DNA of 64,000 nt from Neptunomonas phycophila (GTDB taxonomy: Bacteria; Pseudomonadota; Gammaproteobacteria; Pseudomonadales; Balneatricaceae), in NCBI RefSeq assembly GCF_001922575.1, contig NZ_MRCI01000001.1:1178001-1242000 (forward strand), written 5' to 3'. Both the position numbers and the translations under genes were made by a program. The notes under the pieces were generated by a model that was not told the origin of the DNA, did not search any database, and saw only the letters and a list, made by a program, of their open reading frames with translations. Positions 8,197-16,704 of this stretch are shown one piece after another. Positions within the stretch are counted from its first letter, which is position 1; each line of letters begins with the position of its first letter.

Positions 8197-9582
8197 TTGG
8201 AACAGCGTGGTCATGTCATTCTTGTTGATGATGAGCCGATGGTACGGCAGTCAACCGAGCAATGGCTATCGTTCTCGGGTTTTGCTGTAGATAGTTTTGC
8301 AGATGCTGAATCTGCACTGGCGCATCTGGATGTTCAAACAGAAGGTGTTTTGATAACTGATGTTCGTATGCCTGGTATGGATGGCTTGGAACTGTTATCG
8401 GCGGCGTTAAGCAAAGTACCTGGCTTGCCTGTTATTCTGCTGACTGCACACGGTGATGTAGACATGGCTATTAAGGCGATGAGAGAGGGGGCGTATGATT
8501 TTATTGAAAAGCCATTCGTCCCCGAGCGCCTAGTAGAAACAGTCCATCGTGCGTGCGAAAAGCGACGTTTAATTTTAGAAAACTCTAAGCTTCAATCGGT
8601 TCTGGCGAAGCAGTCAGGGCTGGATGCAACAATTATAGGCATCTCTCCGGCAATTCAACGTCTGCGCCGCGATGTATTGAAACTGGCTGATTTGGATACC
8701 AACGTCATTGTTTATGGTGAAACAGGGACAGGTAAAGAGCTTATTGCTCAGTCTTTACATCAATATAGCCGTCGTAAATCACAGAATTTTGTACCTATTA
8801 ATTGTGGAGCCATTCCTGAATCGCTGATTGAGAGTGAGTTGTTTGGGCATGAGGCCGGTGCATTTACCAGTGCATCTAAACGACGTATCGGTAAATTCGA
8901 ATACGCCGACAAAGGGACGCTATTCCTAGATGAAATTGAAAGCATGCCTGCTCTTTTGCAAATACGTTTATTGCGCGCTCTTCAAGAGGGAGTGATTGAA
9001 CGATTAGGTTCAAACCAGCCATTGCAAATTGATTTAAGAGTCATTGCCGCGGCAAAGGTCGATTTGAGAGAAGATGAGCATTTCCGAGAAGATTTATTTT
9101 ACCGATTAAATGTATCGCAGTTGCATATCCCTCCCTTAAGAGAGCGCATGGAAGATGTACCTTTATTGTTCAATCACTACCTGCGCATTGCTACAAAAGA
9201 AAACACAGAAGAAGGCTCAAAGCCTCGCGTGTTGTCTGAGCATGACCTTCAGGCCTTATCGCGTTATCAATGGCCTGGTAACGTTCGTGAACTAAAAAAT
9301 ATAGCAATCCGGTTTGCCGTCGATGGAGATAGCTCGGTTTCCGCTATTTTATCGGCTGCTGATCCCATGAATAACTCAGCGATAGGGCGGGCGAGTGCAT
9401 CAAAGCTTTTGCCTTTATCTGTGCAAGTTGCCAGTTTCGAGTCTAATGTGATTCGGGAAGTGTTGGCACGCCACAAAGGCAATATAAAGTTAGTCATGGA
9501 GGAACTGGACCTCCCTAGACGAACCTTGAATCAGAAAATGATTCGTTATGGCTTGAGCCGCACAGACTTTACCAAAGGGTAA
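8197..9582 (+). CDS. DctD-like sigma-54-dependent response regulator
   Basis: The 461-residue NtrC-family activator has a receiver domain (1-125) with acidic DD (11-12), phospho-acceptor Asp55 in LITDVRMPG and a conserved Lys. An AAA+ domain follows (about 145-375) with Walker A GETGTGKE. The C-terminal Fis-type helix-turn-helix (about 415-455) includes GNIKLVMEELDLPRRTL. The sigma-54 contact loop reads GAFTSA rather than the usual GAFTGA. The start is TTG, supported by an AAGGAGG ribosome site five bases upstream. It pairs with the kinase gene and most likely drives the sigma-54 promoter at 9869-9884. Confidence 0.93.
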   Translation: MEQRGHVILVDDEPMVRQSTEQWLSFSGFAVDSFADAESALAHLDVQTEGVLITDVRMPGMDGLELLSAALSKVPGLPVILLTAHGDVDMAIKAMREGAYDFIEKPFVPERLVETVHRACEKRRLILENSKLQSVLAKQSGLDATIIGISPAIQRLRRDVLKLADLDTNVIVYGETGTGKELIAQSLHQYSRRKSQNFVPINCGAIPESLIESELFGHEAGAFTSASKRRIGKFEYADKGTLFLDEIESMPALLQIRLLRALQEGVIERLGSNQPLQIDLRVIAAAKVDLREDEHFREDLFYRLNVSQLHIPPLRERMEDVPLLFNHYLRIATKENTEEGSKPRVLSEHDLQALSRYQWPGNVRELKNIAIRFAVDGDSSVSAILSAADPMNNSAIGRASASKLLPLSVQVASFESNVIREVLARHKGNIKLVMEELDLPRRTLNQKMIRYGLSRTDFTKG

Positions 9583-9599
9583 GGCGATCGTTGATATAG

Positions 9600-9615
9600 G
9601 CAAAAAATAGCCGAT
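9600..9615 (-). promoter_or_regulatory. Inverted copy of the 16-bp repeat (candidate activator site)
   Basis: Read on the minus strand this is ATCGGCTATTTTTTGC, matching 15 of 16 bases of the copy at 9755-9770. It starts 17 bases after the activator's stop codon. Confidence 0.55.
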
Positions 9616-9751
9616 CGATAGTTTGCAGGATTCATGCGACAGTTTTTTAGCTAAATTAAGACAAGATATCGACCATGCGCTTACGACTAAGGTCTCATAA
9701 AAATAGGCATCAAGGGAGAGTATTACTGTATAACGTAGGATGGGTTGAGCA

Positions 9752-9775
9752 TTAATCGGCTGTTTTTTGCTTATT
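9752..9775 (+). repeat. Direct repeat copy 1 (candidate enhancer site)
   Basis: A 24-base unit with core ATCGGCTGTTTTTTGC recurs 32 bases downstream with two mismatches. The centre-to-centre spacing of 32 bp is close to three helical turns, which would place both sites on the same DNA face. Likely a binding site for the DctD-like regulator encoded just upstream (inference). Confidence 0.65.
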
Positions 9776-9783
9776 GTAAGGTT

Positions 9784-9807
9784 TTAATCGGCCGTTTATT
9801 GCTTATT
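9784..9807 (+). repeat. Direct repeat copy 2 (candidate enhancer site)
   Basis: Core ATCGGCCGTTTATTGC is the second tandem copy of the 24-base unit. It lies about 60 bases upstream of the -24/-12 promoter, a usual distance for an upstream activator sequence. Confidence 0.65.
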
Positions 9808-9868
9808 TTATAATTCTTAAACTGAGGTTTTTTAATAAGCTATTGTTTTATAAATAAATTTTATAGAC

Positions 9869-9884
9869 TGGTCTGATAAGTGCA
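9869..9884 (+). promoter_or_regulatory. Sigma-54 (-24/-12) promoter for the TRAP operon
   Basis: TGGTCTGATAAGTGCA has the invariant GG and GC exactly 10 bases apart, plus the G at position 7 and TGCA at the -12 box. It stands 53 bases upstream of the receptor gene ATG. Three bases of the -24 consensus (CAC) differ. Confidence 0.75.
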
Positions 9885-9937
9885 TTGTATAGACTGTTTC
9901 CTGTTTTCCTTACAACAATCACAAAAAAGGTGACAAC

Positions 9938-10966
9938 ATGACAATCAGCAAACGTACGTTGCTAAAAACTCTTTCTGTTGCAGTAGCCGTCAGCACGCTA
10001 GGTGGCTTGTCTGGTATTGCTCAGGCTGCTGATAAACGCTCGTACATTCTGGCAACCGCTTCTACAGGTGGAACCTATTATCCAGTTGGTGTTGCGTTAG
10101 CGACGTTAGCGAAAGTTAAACTTGAACCCACAAATGGTATTTCTATTTCGGCTATCAACTCGGCAGGGTCTGGCGAAAACGTGAAGTTGATGGGTGAAAA
10201 TGAAGCACAATTCTCCATTCTACAAGGCTTGTACGGTGCTTGGGCTTGGGAAGGTGAAGGCAAACTTGAACAGTCTGGCCCACAAAAGAATTTGCGCTCT
10301 GTTTCAATGCTATGGCAAAACGTAGAACAATTTGCTGTTAAAACTGATTACGTAAAAACAGGCACGATCGATGACCTTACCGGTATGAAAGGTAATAAGT
10401 TTTCTATCGGTAGCAAAAACTCAGGAACAGAAGGCTCTGGGCGTACTATTTTAAGCAACCTAGGAATTGATGCCGATAGCTTCAATCTAGCTTATATGGG
10501 ATATGGCTCTTCTGCTGATGCTTTGCAAAACGGTACGATCGATGGAATGAATATCCCTTCGGGCGTACCCACTTCAGCAATCACACGAGCTTATGCTGCT
10601 TTAGGCAGTGATGTGACTGTGCTTGATTTTACTGATGAGCAAATCGCTCGTGCTAATGGCCATTATGAGTTGTGGACGCGTTATCTAATTCCAGCGAATA
10701 CCTACCCTGGTCAAACCAAAGACATCAATACTATGGCGCAGCCAAACTTTTTGGCGGTTAACGATGATGTCTCTGAAGAAGATGTGTATTTGTTGACTAA
10801 AACGATTTATGAAAACCTACCTTTCCTAAATGGTATTCATAAAGCCACTAAGGCCATGTCTTTAGAAAAAGCAATTGCTGGCCTACCTGTTCCGCTTCAT
10901 CCTGGAGCGGCACGTTACTACAAAGAAGCAGGTCTTACGATCCCTGATCGTCTAATCGCTAAATAA
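9938..10966 (+). CDS. TRAP transporter solute receptor, TAXI family
   Basis: The 342-residue periplasmic binding protein has a signal peptide (1-30, ending GIAQA before ADKRS). The TAXI-family opening follows: ILATASTGGTYYPVGVALA, then SAGSGENVKLMGENEAQF. The later GSKNSGTEGSGRTIL segment forms part of the ligand pocket. TAXI receptors deliver substrates such as 2-oxoglutarate or glutamate to a TRAP permease driven by the sodium gradient. It is the first gene after the sigma-54 promoter and is followed, after a strong hairpin, by its permease. The substrate is not determinable from sequence; the neighbouring 2-hydroxyglutarate oxidase suggests a C5 dicarboxylate. Confidence 0.95.
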   Translation: MTISKRTLLKTLSVAVAVSTLGGLSGIAQAADKRSYILATASTGGTYYPVGVALATLAKVKLEPTNGISISAINSAGSGENVKLMGENEAQFSILQGLYGAWAWEGEGKLEQSGPQKNLRSVSMLWQNVEQFAVKTDYVKTGTIDDLTGMKGNKFSIGSKNSGTEGSGRTILSNLGIDADSFNLAYMGYGSSADALQNGTIDGMNIPSGVPTSAITRAYAALGSDVTVLDFTDEQIARANGHYELWTRYLIPANTYPGQTKDINTMAQPNFLAVNDDVSEEDVYLLTKTIYENLPFLNGIHKATKAMSLEKAIAGLPVPLHPGAARYYKEAGLTIPDRLIAK

Positions 10967-10979
10967 GCCTAGACCCATA

Positions 10980-11009
10980 GATACTCTACCTATGCCTAGG
11001 TGGAGTATC
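10980..11009 (+). terminator. Intercistronic hairpin between receptor and permease genes
   Basis: GATACTCTACCTA and TAGGTGGAGTATC form a 13-bp stem (one G-U pair) with a TGCC loop, followed by a pyrimidine-rich stretch without a pure U-run. It starts 13 bases after the receptor stop. Such a structure could partly terminate or stabilise the upstream message so the soluble receptor is made in excess over the permease (inference). Confidence 0.65.
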
Positions 11010-11053
11010 CATTTCTCTTTTCCTAACGATTTTTTAGATTTCGGGTAGTTCTT

Positions 11054-13195
11054 ATGTCTCAGTCCCCAGAGCTTACACATGACGATACAGCGGAGAAGCT
11101 TAAAAGCCTTGAGCTAACGCAGCGTCCAGAAACAGGCGGTATTGGCCGTTTCCTTTATTGGGTCGGTGTGCTTTTTGCGCTGGCGCATATTTATTTCAAT
11201 ACACTTGGCACTTTGTCTGAGTTGTGGGTCTCGGTCATCCATTTTGCAGGCTTCGCTCTTATGTGCTCGCTGATGTACCCCATGATGAAAGGTGATGGAG
11301 TTAAGAGTCGCACGGTGCTAACGCTCGATATTGTTGTTGGGTTAATAGCGGTTGCCTGTGCTGTGTATCTCATCTTTTTTGAGGACGCGCTTTATGCTCG
11401 CGGTGTGAAGTTTTCCGCTACGGACTGGGTATTTTCAATTTTAGCCATTGCGGTTGCTCTGGAACTTGCTAGACGAACCACTGGGTGGTTTATCCCAACA
11501 TTGATTCTAGTTGCCTTAACTTATGTGTTTTGGTGGGGGCAGTATATCGGAGGAATGTTTGGTTTTTCGGGGTTGAGTTTAGAAACCGTTCTTTATCGAA
11601 GCTACTTCACATCGGAAGGCATGTTTGGGCAAATAGCCCGTATTTCATGGTCTTACGTGTTCGTGTTCATGTTCATTTTGTTTGGTGCCTTTTTAGTGAA
11701 GTCTGGCGCCGGCGATTTTATTATCGAGCTGTCACGTTGTGCCGCCGGTCGTTTTGTAGGTGGTCCGGGTTTTGTAGCGGTATTAGGTTCCGGTTTAATG
11801 GGGTCGGTTTCAGGTTCATCGGTTGCTAATACGGTTTCTACGGGTGTAATCACGATTCCTTTAATGCAGCGTGCTGGATTTCCTGCACGTTTTGCCGCTG
11901 GTGTTGAAGCCGCTGCTTCCACTGGTGGACAGCTCATGCCGCCAGTCATGGGTGCAGGTGCGTTTATCATGGCTTCTTATACCCAAATCCCCTATGTGGA
12001 CATCATTGCTATCGCGGCATTACCCGCTTTACTGTATTTCATGTCGGTTGGCTTTTATGTACGTGTCGAGGCAATGCGAAGCCATGCGCAAGCTGTTGAG
12101 TTAGATAGCCGACCTATCAAAGAGGTATTTAAAGAAGGGTGGCATTTTCTGTTGCCTTTGGCAGTGCTGGTAGCACTATTAATTTATGGTTTTACGCCTA
12201 CCTATGCGGCAGGCATCTCCATTATTTCGGTCATCGTATCTTCTTGGATTTCTAAGAACCCAATGGGCTTGCGTGAAATCTTTGATGCGTTAGCTCAAGG
12301 CTCTCGTAATATGGCAACCACTGCTATTTTGTTGATTGCCGTAGGTTTGGTTGTTAACGTGGTTTCCATGACGGGTATTGGTAATACGTTCTCGTTGATG
12401 GTAACTGAATGGGCTGGTGGTAGTTTGCTTATCACGTTGATCTTGGTAGCGCTGGCGTCGTTAGTTTTAGGTATGGGGTTACCCGTTACCGCGGCTTATA
12501 TTGTGTTAGCTACTTTGTCTGCTCCTGCTTTGTATAATTTGATTGCTGAAAATCAGTTGGTTGAATTAATGATGAGTGGTGGCTTGCCAGAAGCGGCTAA
12601 AATGATCTTCATGTTGGTAGATCCAGACAAAATTCCTTTGTTGGCGGCCCCTATGTCCGAGGTCGATGCTAAAGCGTTACTGGCGCTAGTACCTAGCGAT
12701 TTTAAAGGTCAGCTTTTGCAACAAGCATTGGATCCTGTGGCGCTATCTATGATCTTGTTATCAGCTCACATGATTATATTTTGGTTATCTCAGGACTCTA
12801 ATGTGACGCCGCCAGTTTGTCTGACGGCGTTTGCGGCAGCGGCTATTGCCAAGACTCCGCCAATGAAAACTGGCTTTATGGCATGGAAGATAGCTAAAGG
12901 CTTATACGTAGTCCCTGTACTCTTTGCCTATACCAACTTTATTGGCGGCAGCCCATTAGAGGTGTTTACTATATTTATATTCGCTTTAGTGGGTATGTAT
13001 GCATTTGTTGGCTTTATGGAAGGCTATTTAGAAGGGCCATTGAACATAGTGCTGCGTATTGTATCTGGCGCTTTGGCTCTAGCTTTATTGTGGCCGCATG
13101 CGCCGCTTTGGCTGAATGTTGCTGGGCTGGTTGCCTTTGTTGTGTTGTTTATGTATTCGCGACGTAACATTGAATCGCAGGCGGCTGTTGCCTAA
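11054..13195 (+). CDS. TRAP transporter fused permease (DctQM-type, TAXI-associated)
   Basis: The 713-residue protein combines the small 4-TM subunit (about 25-150) with the large 12-TM DctM-like subunit (about 170-690) in one chain, the rule for TAXI systems. The DctM core contains GSGLMGSVSGSSVANTVSTG and the matching repeat LGMGLPVTAAYIVLATL, which form the re-entrant substrate/sodium sites. The N-terminal 35 residues are hydrophilic and cytoplasmic. It forms an operon with the TAXI receptor gene and is followed by an intrinsic terminator at 13241. Confidence 0.95.
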   Translation: MSQSPELTHDDTAEKLKSLELTQRPETGGIGRFLYWVGVLFALAHIYFNTLGTLSELWVSVIHFAGFALMCSLMYPMMKGDGVKSRTVLTLDIVVGLIAVACAVYLIFFEDALYARGVKFSATDWVFSILAIAVALELARRTTGWFIPTLILVALTYVFWWGQYIGGMFGFSGLSLETVLYRSYFTSEGMFGQIARISWSYVFVFMFILFGAFLVKSGAGDFIIELSRCAAGRFVGGPGFVAVLGSGLMGSVSGSSVANTVSTGVITIPLMQRAGFPARFAAGVEAAASTGGQLMPPVMGAGAFIMASYTQIPYVDIIAIAALPALLYFMSVGFYVRVEAMRSHAQAVELDSRPIKEVFKEGWHFLLPLAVLVALLIYGFTPTYAAGISIISVIVSSWISKNPMGLREIFDALAQGSRNMATTAILLIAVGLVVNVVSMTGIGNTFSLMVTEWAGGSLLITLILVALASLVLGMGLPVTAAYIVLATLSAPALYNLIAENQLVELMMSGGLPEAAKMIFMLVDPDKIPLLAAPMSEVDAKALLALVPSDFKGQLLQQALDPVALSMILLSAHMIIFWLSQDSNVTPPVCLTAFAAAAIAKTPPMKTGFMAWKIAKGLYVVPVLFAYTNFIGGSPLEVFTIFIFALVGMYAFVGFMEGYLEGPLNIVLRIVSGALALALLWPHAPLWLNVAGLVAFVVLFMYSRRNIESQAAVA

Positions 13196-13240
13196 AGCAT
13201 CGTATAAATTATGTGTAGAATGAGTCGATGAAAACTATTT

Positions 13241-13270
13241 TGGCCACCCGTTACAGGTGGCCATTTTTTT
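13241..13270 (+). terminator. Intrinsic terminator of the TRAP operon
   Basis: TGGCCACC and GGTGGCCA form an 8-bp stem with a 7-base loop, followed by seven T. It lies 45 bases after the permease stop and separates the transporter operon from lhgO. Confidence 0.9.
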
Positions 13271-13313
13271 GCTCTGGCTACAGTTGATAAGATGAGTTGA
13301 AAAGGGGAACAAT

Positions 13314-14510
13314 ATGCAGCCCAAGTATGATTTTATAGTGATTGGCGGCGGTATTTTAGGGGCTTCGACTGCAATGCAGTTGCAGGAGAGGGATCCTGAC
13401 TGCACTGTTTTAGTTCTAGAAAAAGAAGCCGGCCCGGCAAAGCATCAAACAGGACATAACTCGGGTGTAATCCATGCGGGAGTTTATTATAAGCCTGGTA
13501 GTCTTAAAGCAAAATTTTGTAAAGAAGGTAATCAAGCCACTCGCGATTTTTGTGATGCAGAATCAATACCTTACGATACCTGCGGGAAGTTATTGGTAGC
13601 CACTAATGCGCTGGAGCTTGAGCGTATGCAAGGTTTAATTGACCGATGTGCCCAGAATGCCTTACCAATAGAGGTCTTAGATAAACAAGCGTTGAATGAG
13701 CGAGAGCCTAATATTGAAGGTGAGGGAGCAATTTTTGTCCCTTCAACGGGTATTGTAAGCTACACACAAATTACTCAGCGTATGTTAGAAAAGGTTGAGG
13801 AGGCCGGTGGGCAGGTCGAATTCAACAAAGAAGTGGTTAAGCTTGAAGAAACAGGGCCAAGTATTACTGTTACGACACAAGAGGGCAGCTGTTTTGTCGC
13901 CGATCAGCTGATTGCCTGTGGTGGTTTGATGGCTGATCGTTTAGTGCGTATGTTAGGTATAACGCCAGACTTTAAGGTTATTCCGTTCCGTGGGGAGTAT
14001 TTTTTACTGCCGCCTCAGCATAATACCATTGTTAATCATTTGATTTATCCCATCCCTGATCCTGATTTGCCATTTTTGGGGGTGCATCTTACGAGAATGA
14101 TCGATGGAACGGTCACTGTCGGTCCTAATGCTGTGCTCGCCTTTAAGCGTGAAGGCTACAAAAAATCAGACATTAGCTTATCAGACACCTGGGAGATGTT
14201 ACGTTATGCCGGATTACGTCGGGTTGTGCGTCAGCACTTTAAAGCCAGTCTGAATGAAATGAAAAATAGCCTTTATAAACCGGGATATTTATCGATGGTG
14301 CAAAAATATTGCCCGTCATTGACCATGGCTGATTTAACGCCTTACCCTGCTGGAATTCGAGCGCAAGCTGTGTCGGAAGATGGTCGTTTGATGGACGATT
14401 TTCATTTTATTAAAACGCAGCGCTGTTTATTTGTGTGTAATGCTCCCTCTCCGGCAGCAACCTCTGCTATTCCTATCGGGCGTCATATCATCGAACAACT
14501 GACTAGCTAG
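13314..14510 (+). CDS. lhgO: L-2-hydroxyglutarate oxidase/dehydrogenase
   Basis: The 398-residue FAD enzyme oxidises L-2-hydroxyglutarate to 2-oxoglutarate and passes electrons to oxygen or the quinone pool. The N-terminal Rossmann motif reads VIGGGILGAS (about 9-18). The segment KHQTGHNSGVIHAGVYY (about 44-60) is the LhgO/DAO-family FAD contact region. The length and the late AVSEDGRLMDDF segment also fit E. coli LhgO. The ribosome site is AGGGGAA. It has its own upstream gap after the TRAP terminator. In E. coli, lhgO belongs to the glutarate/2-hydroxyglutarate pathway; no csiD or gab genes are present here, so its association with TRAP is notable. Confidence 0.92.
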   Translation: MQPKYDFIVIGGGILGASTAMQLQERDPDCTVLVLEKEAGPAKHQTGHNSGVIHAGVYYKPGSLKAKFCKEGNQATRDFCDAESIPYDTCGKLLVATNALELERMQGLIDRCAQNALPIEVLDKQALNEREPNIEGEGAIFVPSTGIVSYTQITQRMLEKVEEAGGQVEFNKEVVKLEETGPSITVTTQEGSCFVADQLIACGGLMADRLVRMLGITPDFKVIPFRGEYFLLPPQHNTIVNHLIYPIPDPDLPFLGVHLTRMIDGTVTVGPNAVLAFKREGYKKSDISLSDTWEMLRYAGLRRVVRQHFKASLNEMKNSLYKPGYLSMVQKYCPSLTMADLTPYPAGIRAQAVSEDGRLMDDFHFIKTQRCLFVCNAPSPAATSAIPIGRHIIEQLTS

Positions 14511-15756
14511 TGGGTTGTTGGCGCAAATAAGAGCGATAATGGGTCGCTAGTAGTTTCCAGCGGTGAAGATGAGCATGTTGTTCGGTGCGCGTTAGGTATG
14601 GTTGTGATAGTTGGCTGCGCATTTCGCTCTCGCCAGATTTCCAAACGGAAGGCAAAAGCGTATCGGCAATATGTACAGCTGTTAAAGGGGTAAAGCGTTT
14701 ATCGTCTGAAAGCATGGGTAAAGAGTGAAATAAGATCGCTTCTGTGACACGCGGTGGTACATACCAATGCATGATTATTGCAGCAGCTATTTCACCGTGA
14801 AACATACCGAATGCCGCTTTTTCGGCGTTGTGCAGAGCCTGAGTGTGTTTCTCCATGCTTCTAAGCATGTCTCGATACTTAGTAGGAAATAAAGAGGCCA
14901 GCACCATGATACCTGTATCGTGTAGTAAGCCTGCCAAATAGCTCTGTTCGCAGTATGTGTTATCGAGCTTTGCATCCTTGGCTATGTCATAAGCTAGCTG
15001 TGCCACGAGCAATGAACGATGTATCAGTCGTTCAAATGAAAAAAGTGTCCAATTGGTGTGAGCAGGGTAGGTGCGATATAGGTTGGCCAAAATGATTAAG
15101 CCACGCAAGCGTCGTAAGTTAATTTTGTTGGTGAGGTCCGAGACGCCGAAGACGGCGGCGTGCTCTCCAAAATAGGGTGTGTTTACCCACTTAATGATTT
15201 GGGCACTTAAGGCCTCGTCGCTTTCAAGAACATAAGCCATATGATCTTGACTATCACCAATGACAGCCACCGCTTCAAAAAGCCCTTTAATATAGTTGGG
15301 GTGTTGTATTTGGCCTCGTTGCTGGATGATTTTTTGAAGAGGCGCTCTGAATAATAATCGCCGTACTTTTAAGAGATGCTCAACCGATTTTTGTATATGT
15401 GGAAAGTTGACGGGCATGTCAAAAGTGCGGTGAAGTAGCTCTTGTCGAACATTTTTCTCATCGCTGGATTCTGCTTTGAGTCCTAATTGAAAGCGCAGGG
15501 TTCTTGGGCTTTGTTGTTTAGCTCTACGCAGTAGTTCGGCTTTGCGGGATGTTTTCAGGTCGTAGGCTAAAAAAATCGCATCGTAGTTAGCCGTTGTTAG
15601 TTGATTGATGAGTGTCTCGTAGTCATCTATCGAAAAAACATCCCACTGACAGCCTGCGAGCTTGAGGCGCTGTGACCAATTGGAGAACTCACCATTGGGG
15701 TCTAATAAAATAACTTTTGTCGGTAAAGTATTTGCAGCGGGTTGAACAGCAGGCAT
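14503..15756 (-). CDS. HDOD-domain signalling protein with receiver-like N-terminus
   Basis: The 417-residue protein has a receiver-like N-terminal segment (about 10-125) starting TKVILLDPNGEF, but the usual phospho-acceptor context is missing (AIFLAYDLKTS), so phosphorylation is doubtful. The HDOD domain (about 150-340) contains LAGLLHDTGIMVL, where the HD pair survives. HDOD proteins are regulatory outputs in motility, biofilm or division signalling and often lack phosphodiesterase activity. The start has a GAGAGG ribosome site. Its 3' end overlaps the 3' end of lhgO by 8 bases in convergent orientation. Confidence 0.85.
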   Translation of the reverse strand: MPAVQPAANTLPTKVILLDPNGEFSNWSQRLKLAGCQWDVFSIDDYETLINQLTTANYDAIFLAYDLKTSRKAELLRRAKQQSPRTLRFQLGLKAESSDEKNVRQELLHRTFDMPVNFPHIQKSVEHLLKVRRLLFRAPLQKIIQQRGQIQHPNYIKGLFEAVAVIGDSQDHMAYVLESDEALSAQIIKWVNTPYFGEHAAVFGVSDLTNKINLRRLRGLIILANLYRTYPAHTNWTLFSFERLIHRSLLVAQLAYDIAKDAKLDNTYCEQSYLAGLLHDTGIMVLASLFPTKYRDMLRSMEKHTQALHNAEKAAFGMFHGEIAAAIIMHWYVPPRVTEAILFHSLPMLSDDKRFTPLTAVHIADTLLPSVWKSGESEMRSQLSQPYLTRTEQHAHLHRWKLLATHYRSYLRQQPTS

Positions 15757-15813
15757 CGTGTACCTCTCAAGCGCGACATAGAATGTAAATGTGTTTTCGT
15801 AAAACGCTAATCA

Positions 15814-15832
15814 AGCCAGCTTAGAGCTGGCT
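15814..15832 (-). terminator. Possible weak terminator downstream of the yciC-like gene
   Basis: AGCCAGC-TTAGA-GCTGGCT is a 7-bp perfect hairpin 50 bases after the stop of the minus-strand gene. No strong U-run follows, so it is only a candidate. Confidence 0.35.
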
Positions 15833-15882
15833 ATCTACTGGGTTGATGTAGTCGGTTCTTTGCTTTTGTAAGATAGCTTTCA

Positions 15883-16692
15883 TCAATCATCACCGCCGCC
15901 GTCTGAACTGTCTGAATCTATCGAGTTGTCTGGTTTATCTGTTGATTTACTATTCGGGGTAGTATTGTTGTGCTCAGAATAATTGTCAGCCTGCGCAGTG
16001 GATCTTGCTATTGGTTTGGCCGGCCGTATTTCGTCTCGCATAACGCAATACATGCGAAAAGCAAAAACGGTAATTAGAGCGCTAAGTAGATCTAGGGAAG
16101 CCAATATAGGCAGTTCAACAATGAACTGACGGTCTTCCATGGATTGGAAAAAGCTCACCACTGGGTAATTTATCAGCTCAATTGCAATGTATAAAATGGC
16201 GAGTCCTTGGAGAAGTGGCCAAAAATAATCATCGGTGTCTTGCCAGCTTTGCTTAAGACTTTGCAAAGCAGATTTTTTTTCAACAACGCAAATGTAGTCA
16301 GCAAACGCCAAACGCACTCCGATGAAAATCCCGGGCACAATTAAAAACATAAGCCCGCCAAATACGGCGCATCCTGTTAACAGAAAAGTAAGCAGTAACG
16401 TTCTCCAGCGAGACATGCCCACTACTAGAGATTGGAATGCCGATAGAGGGCGGTCTTCTAAAACTGACTGCATGTAGACAATAGTCGCTGACCAGTACAA
16501 CGGGAGAATGGTCAGATTTAAAATGGATAGTACGGCAAATTGCTGAGCAATTTGCTCATCGTCGCTGTATATATCAAACCACTGTGCTAACCCGTTAATT
16601 GCAATCAAAAAAGGCAATTGGATTTTGGCGATAGTGCCTAGATGTTGTCTAAAAAAGAAAATGCTCTGTTGTATGTAAGTTAGGCTTAGCAT
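15883..16692 (-). CDS. YciC/UPF0259-like inner membrane protein
   Basis: The 269-residue protein has about six hydrophobic segments within residues 20-225. The pattern LIVPGIFIGVRLAFADYICVV, followed by a short amphipathic SALQSLKQSW helix, resembles the UPF0259/YciC family of uncharacterised membrane proteins. The C-terminal 45 residues are a hydrophilic, Ser/Asp/Asn-rich disordered tail ending GGGDD. It starts 12 bases after riboflavin synthase on the same strand and is probably co-transcribed. Function is unknown. Confidence 0.65.
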   Translation of the reverse strand: MLSLTYIQQSIFFFRQHLGTIAKIQLPFLIAINGLAQWFDIYSDDEQIAQQFAVLSILNLTILPLYWSATIVYMQSVLEDRPLSAFQSLVVGMSRWRTLLLTFLLTGCAVFGGLMFLIVPGIFIGVRLAFADYICVVEKKSALQSLKQSWQDTDDYFWPLLQGLAILYIAIELINYPVVSFFQSMEDRQFIVELPILASLDLLSALITVFAFRMYCVMRDEIRPAKPIARSTAQADNYSEHNNTTPNSKSTDKPDNSIDSDSSDGGGDD

Positions 16693-16704
16693 AAAGAAAA
16701 ATAA

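Larger units (their letters stand above)
9583..9937. promoter_or_regulatory. Control region of the TAXI-TRAP operon
   Basis: This 355-base gap between the activator gene and the TRAP receptor gene holds no credible gene. It contains one inverted and two direct copies of a 16-bp element and a sigma-54 type promoter, each listed separately. The arrangement (activator sites about 60-270 bases upstream of a -24/-12 box) is typical of NtrC-family enhancer control. Confidence 0.75.
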
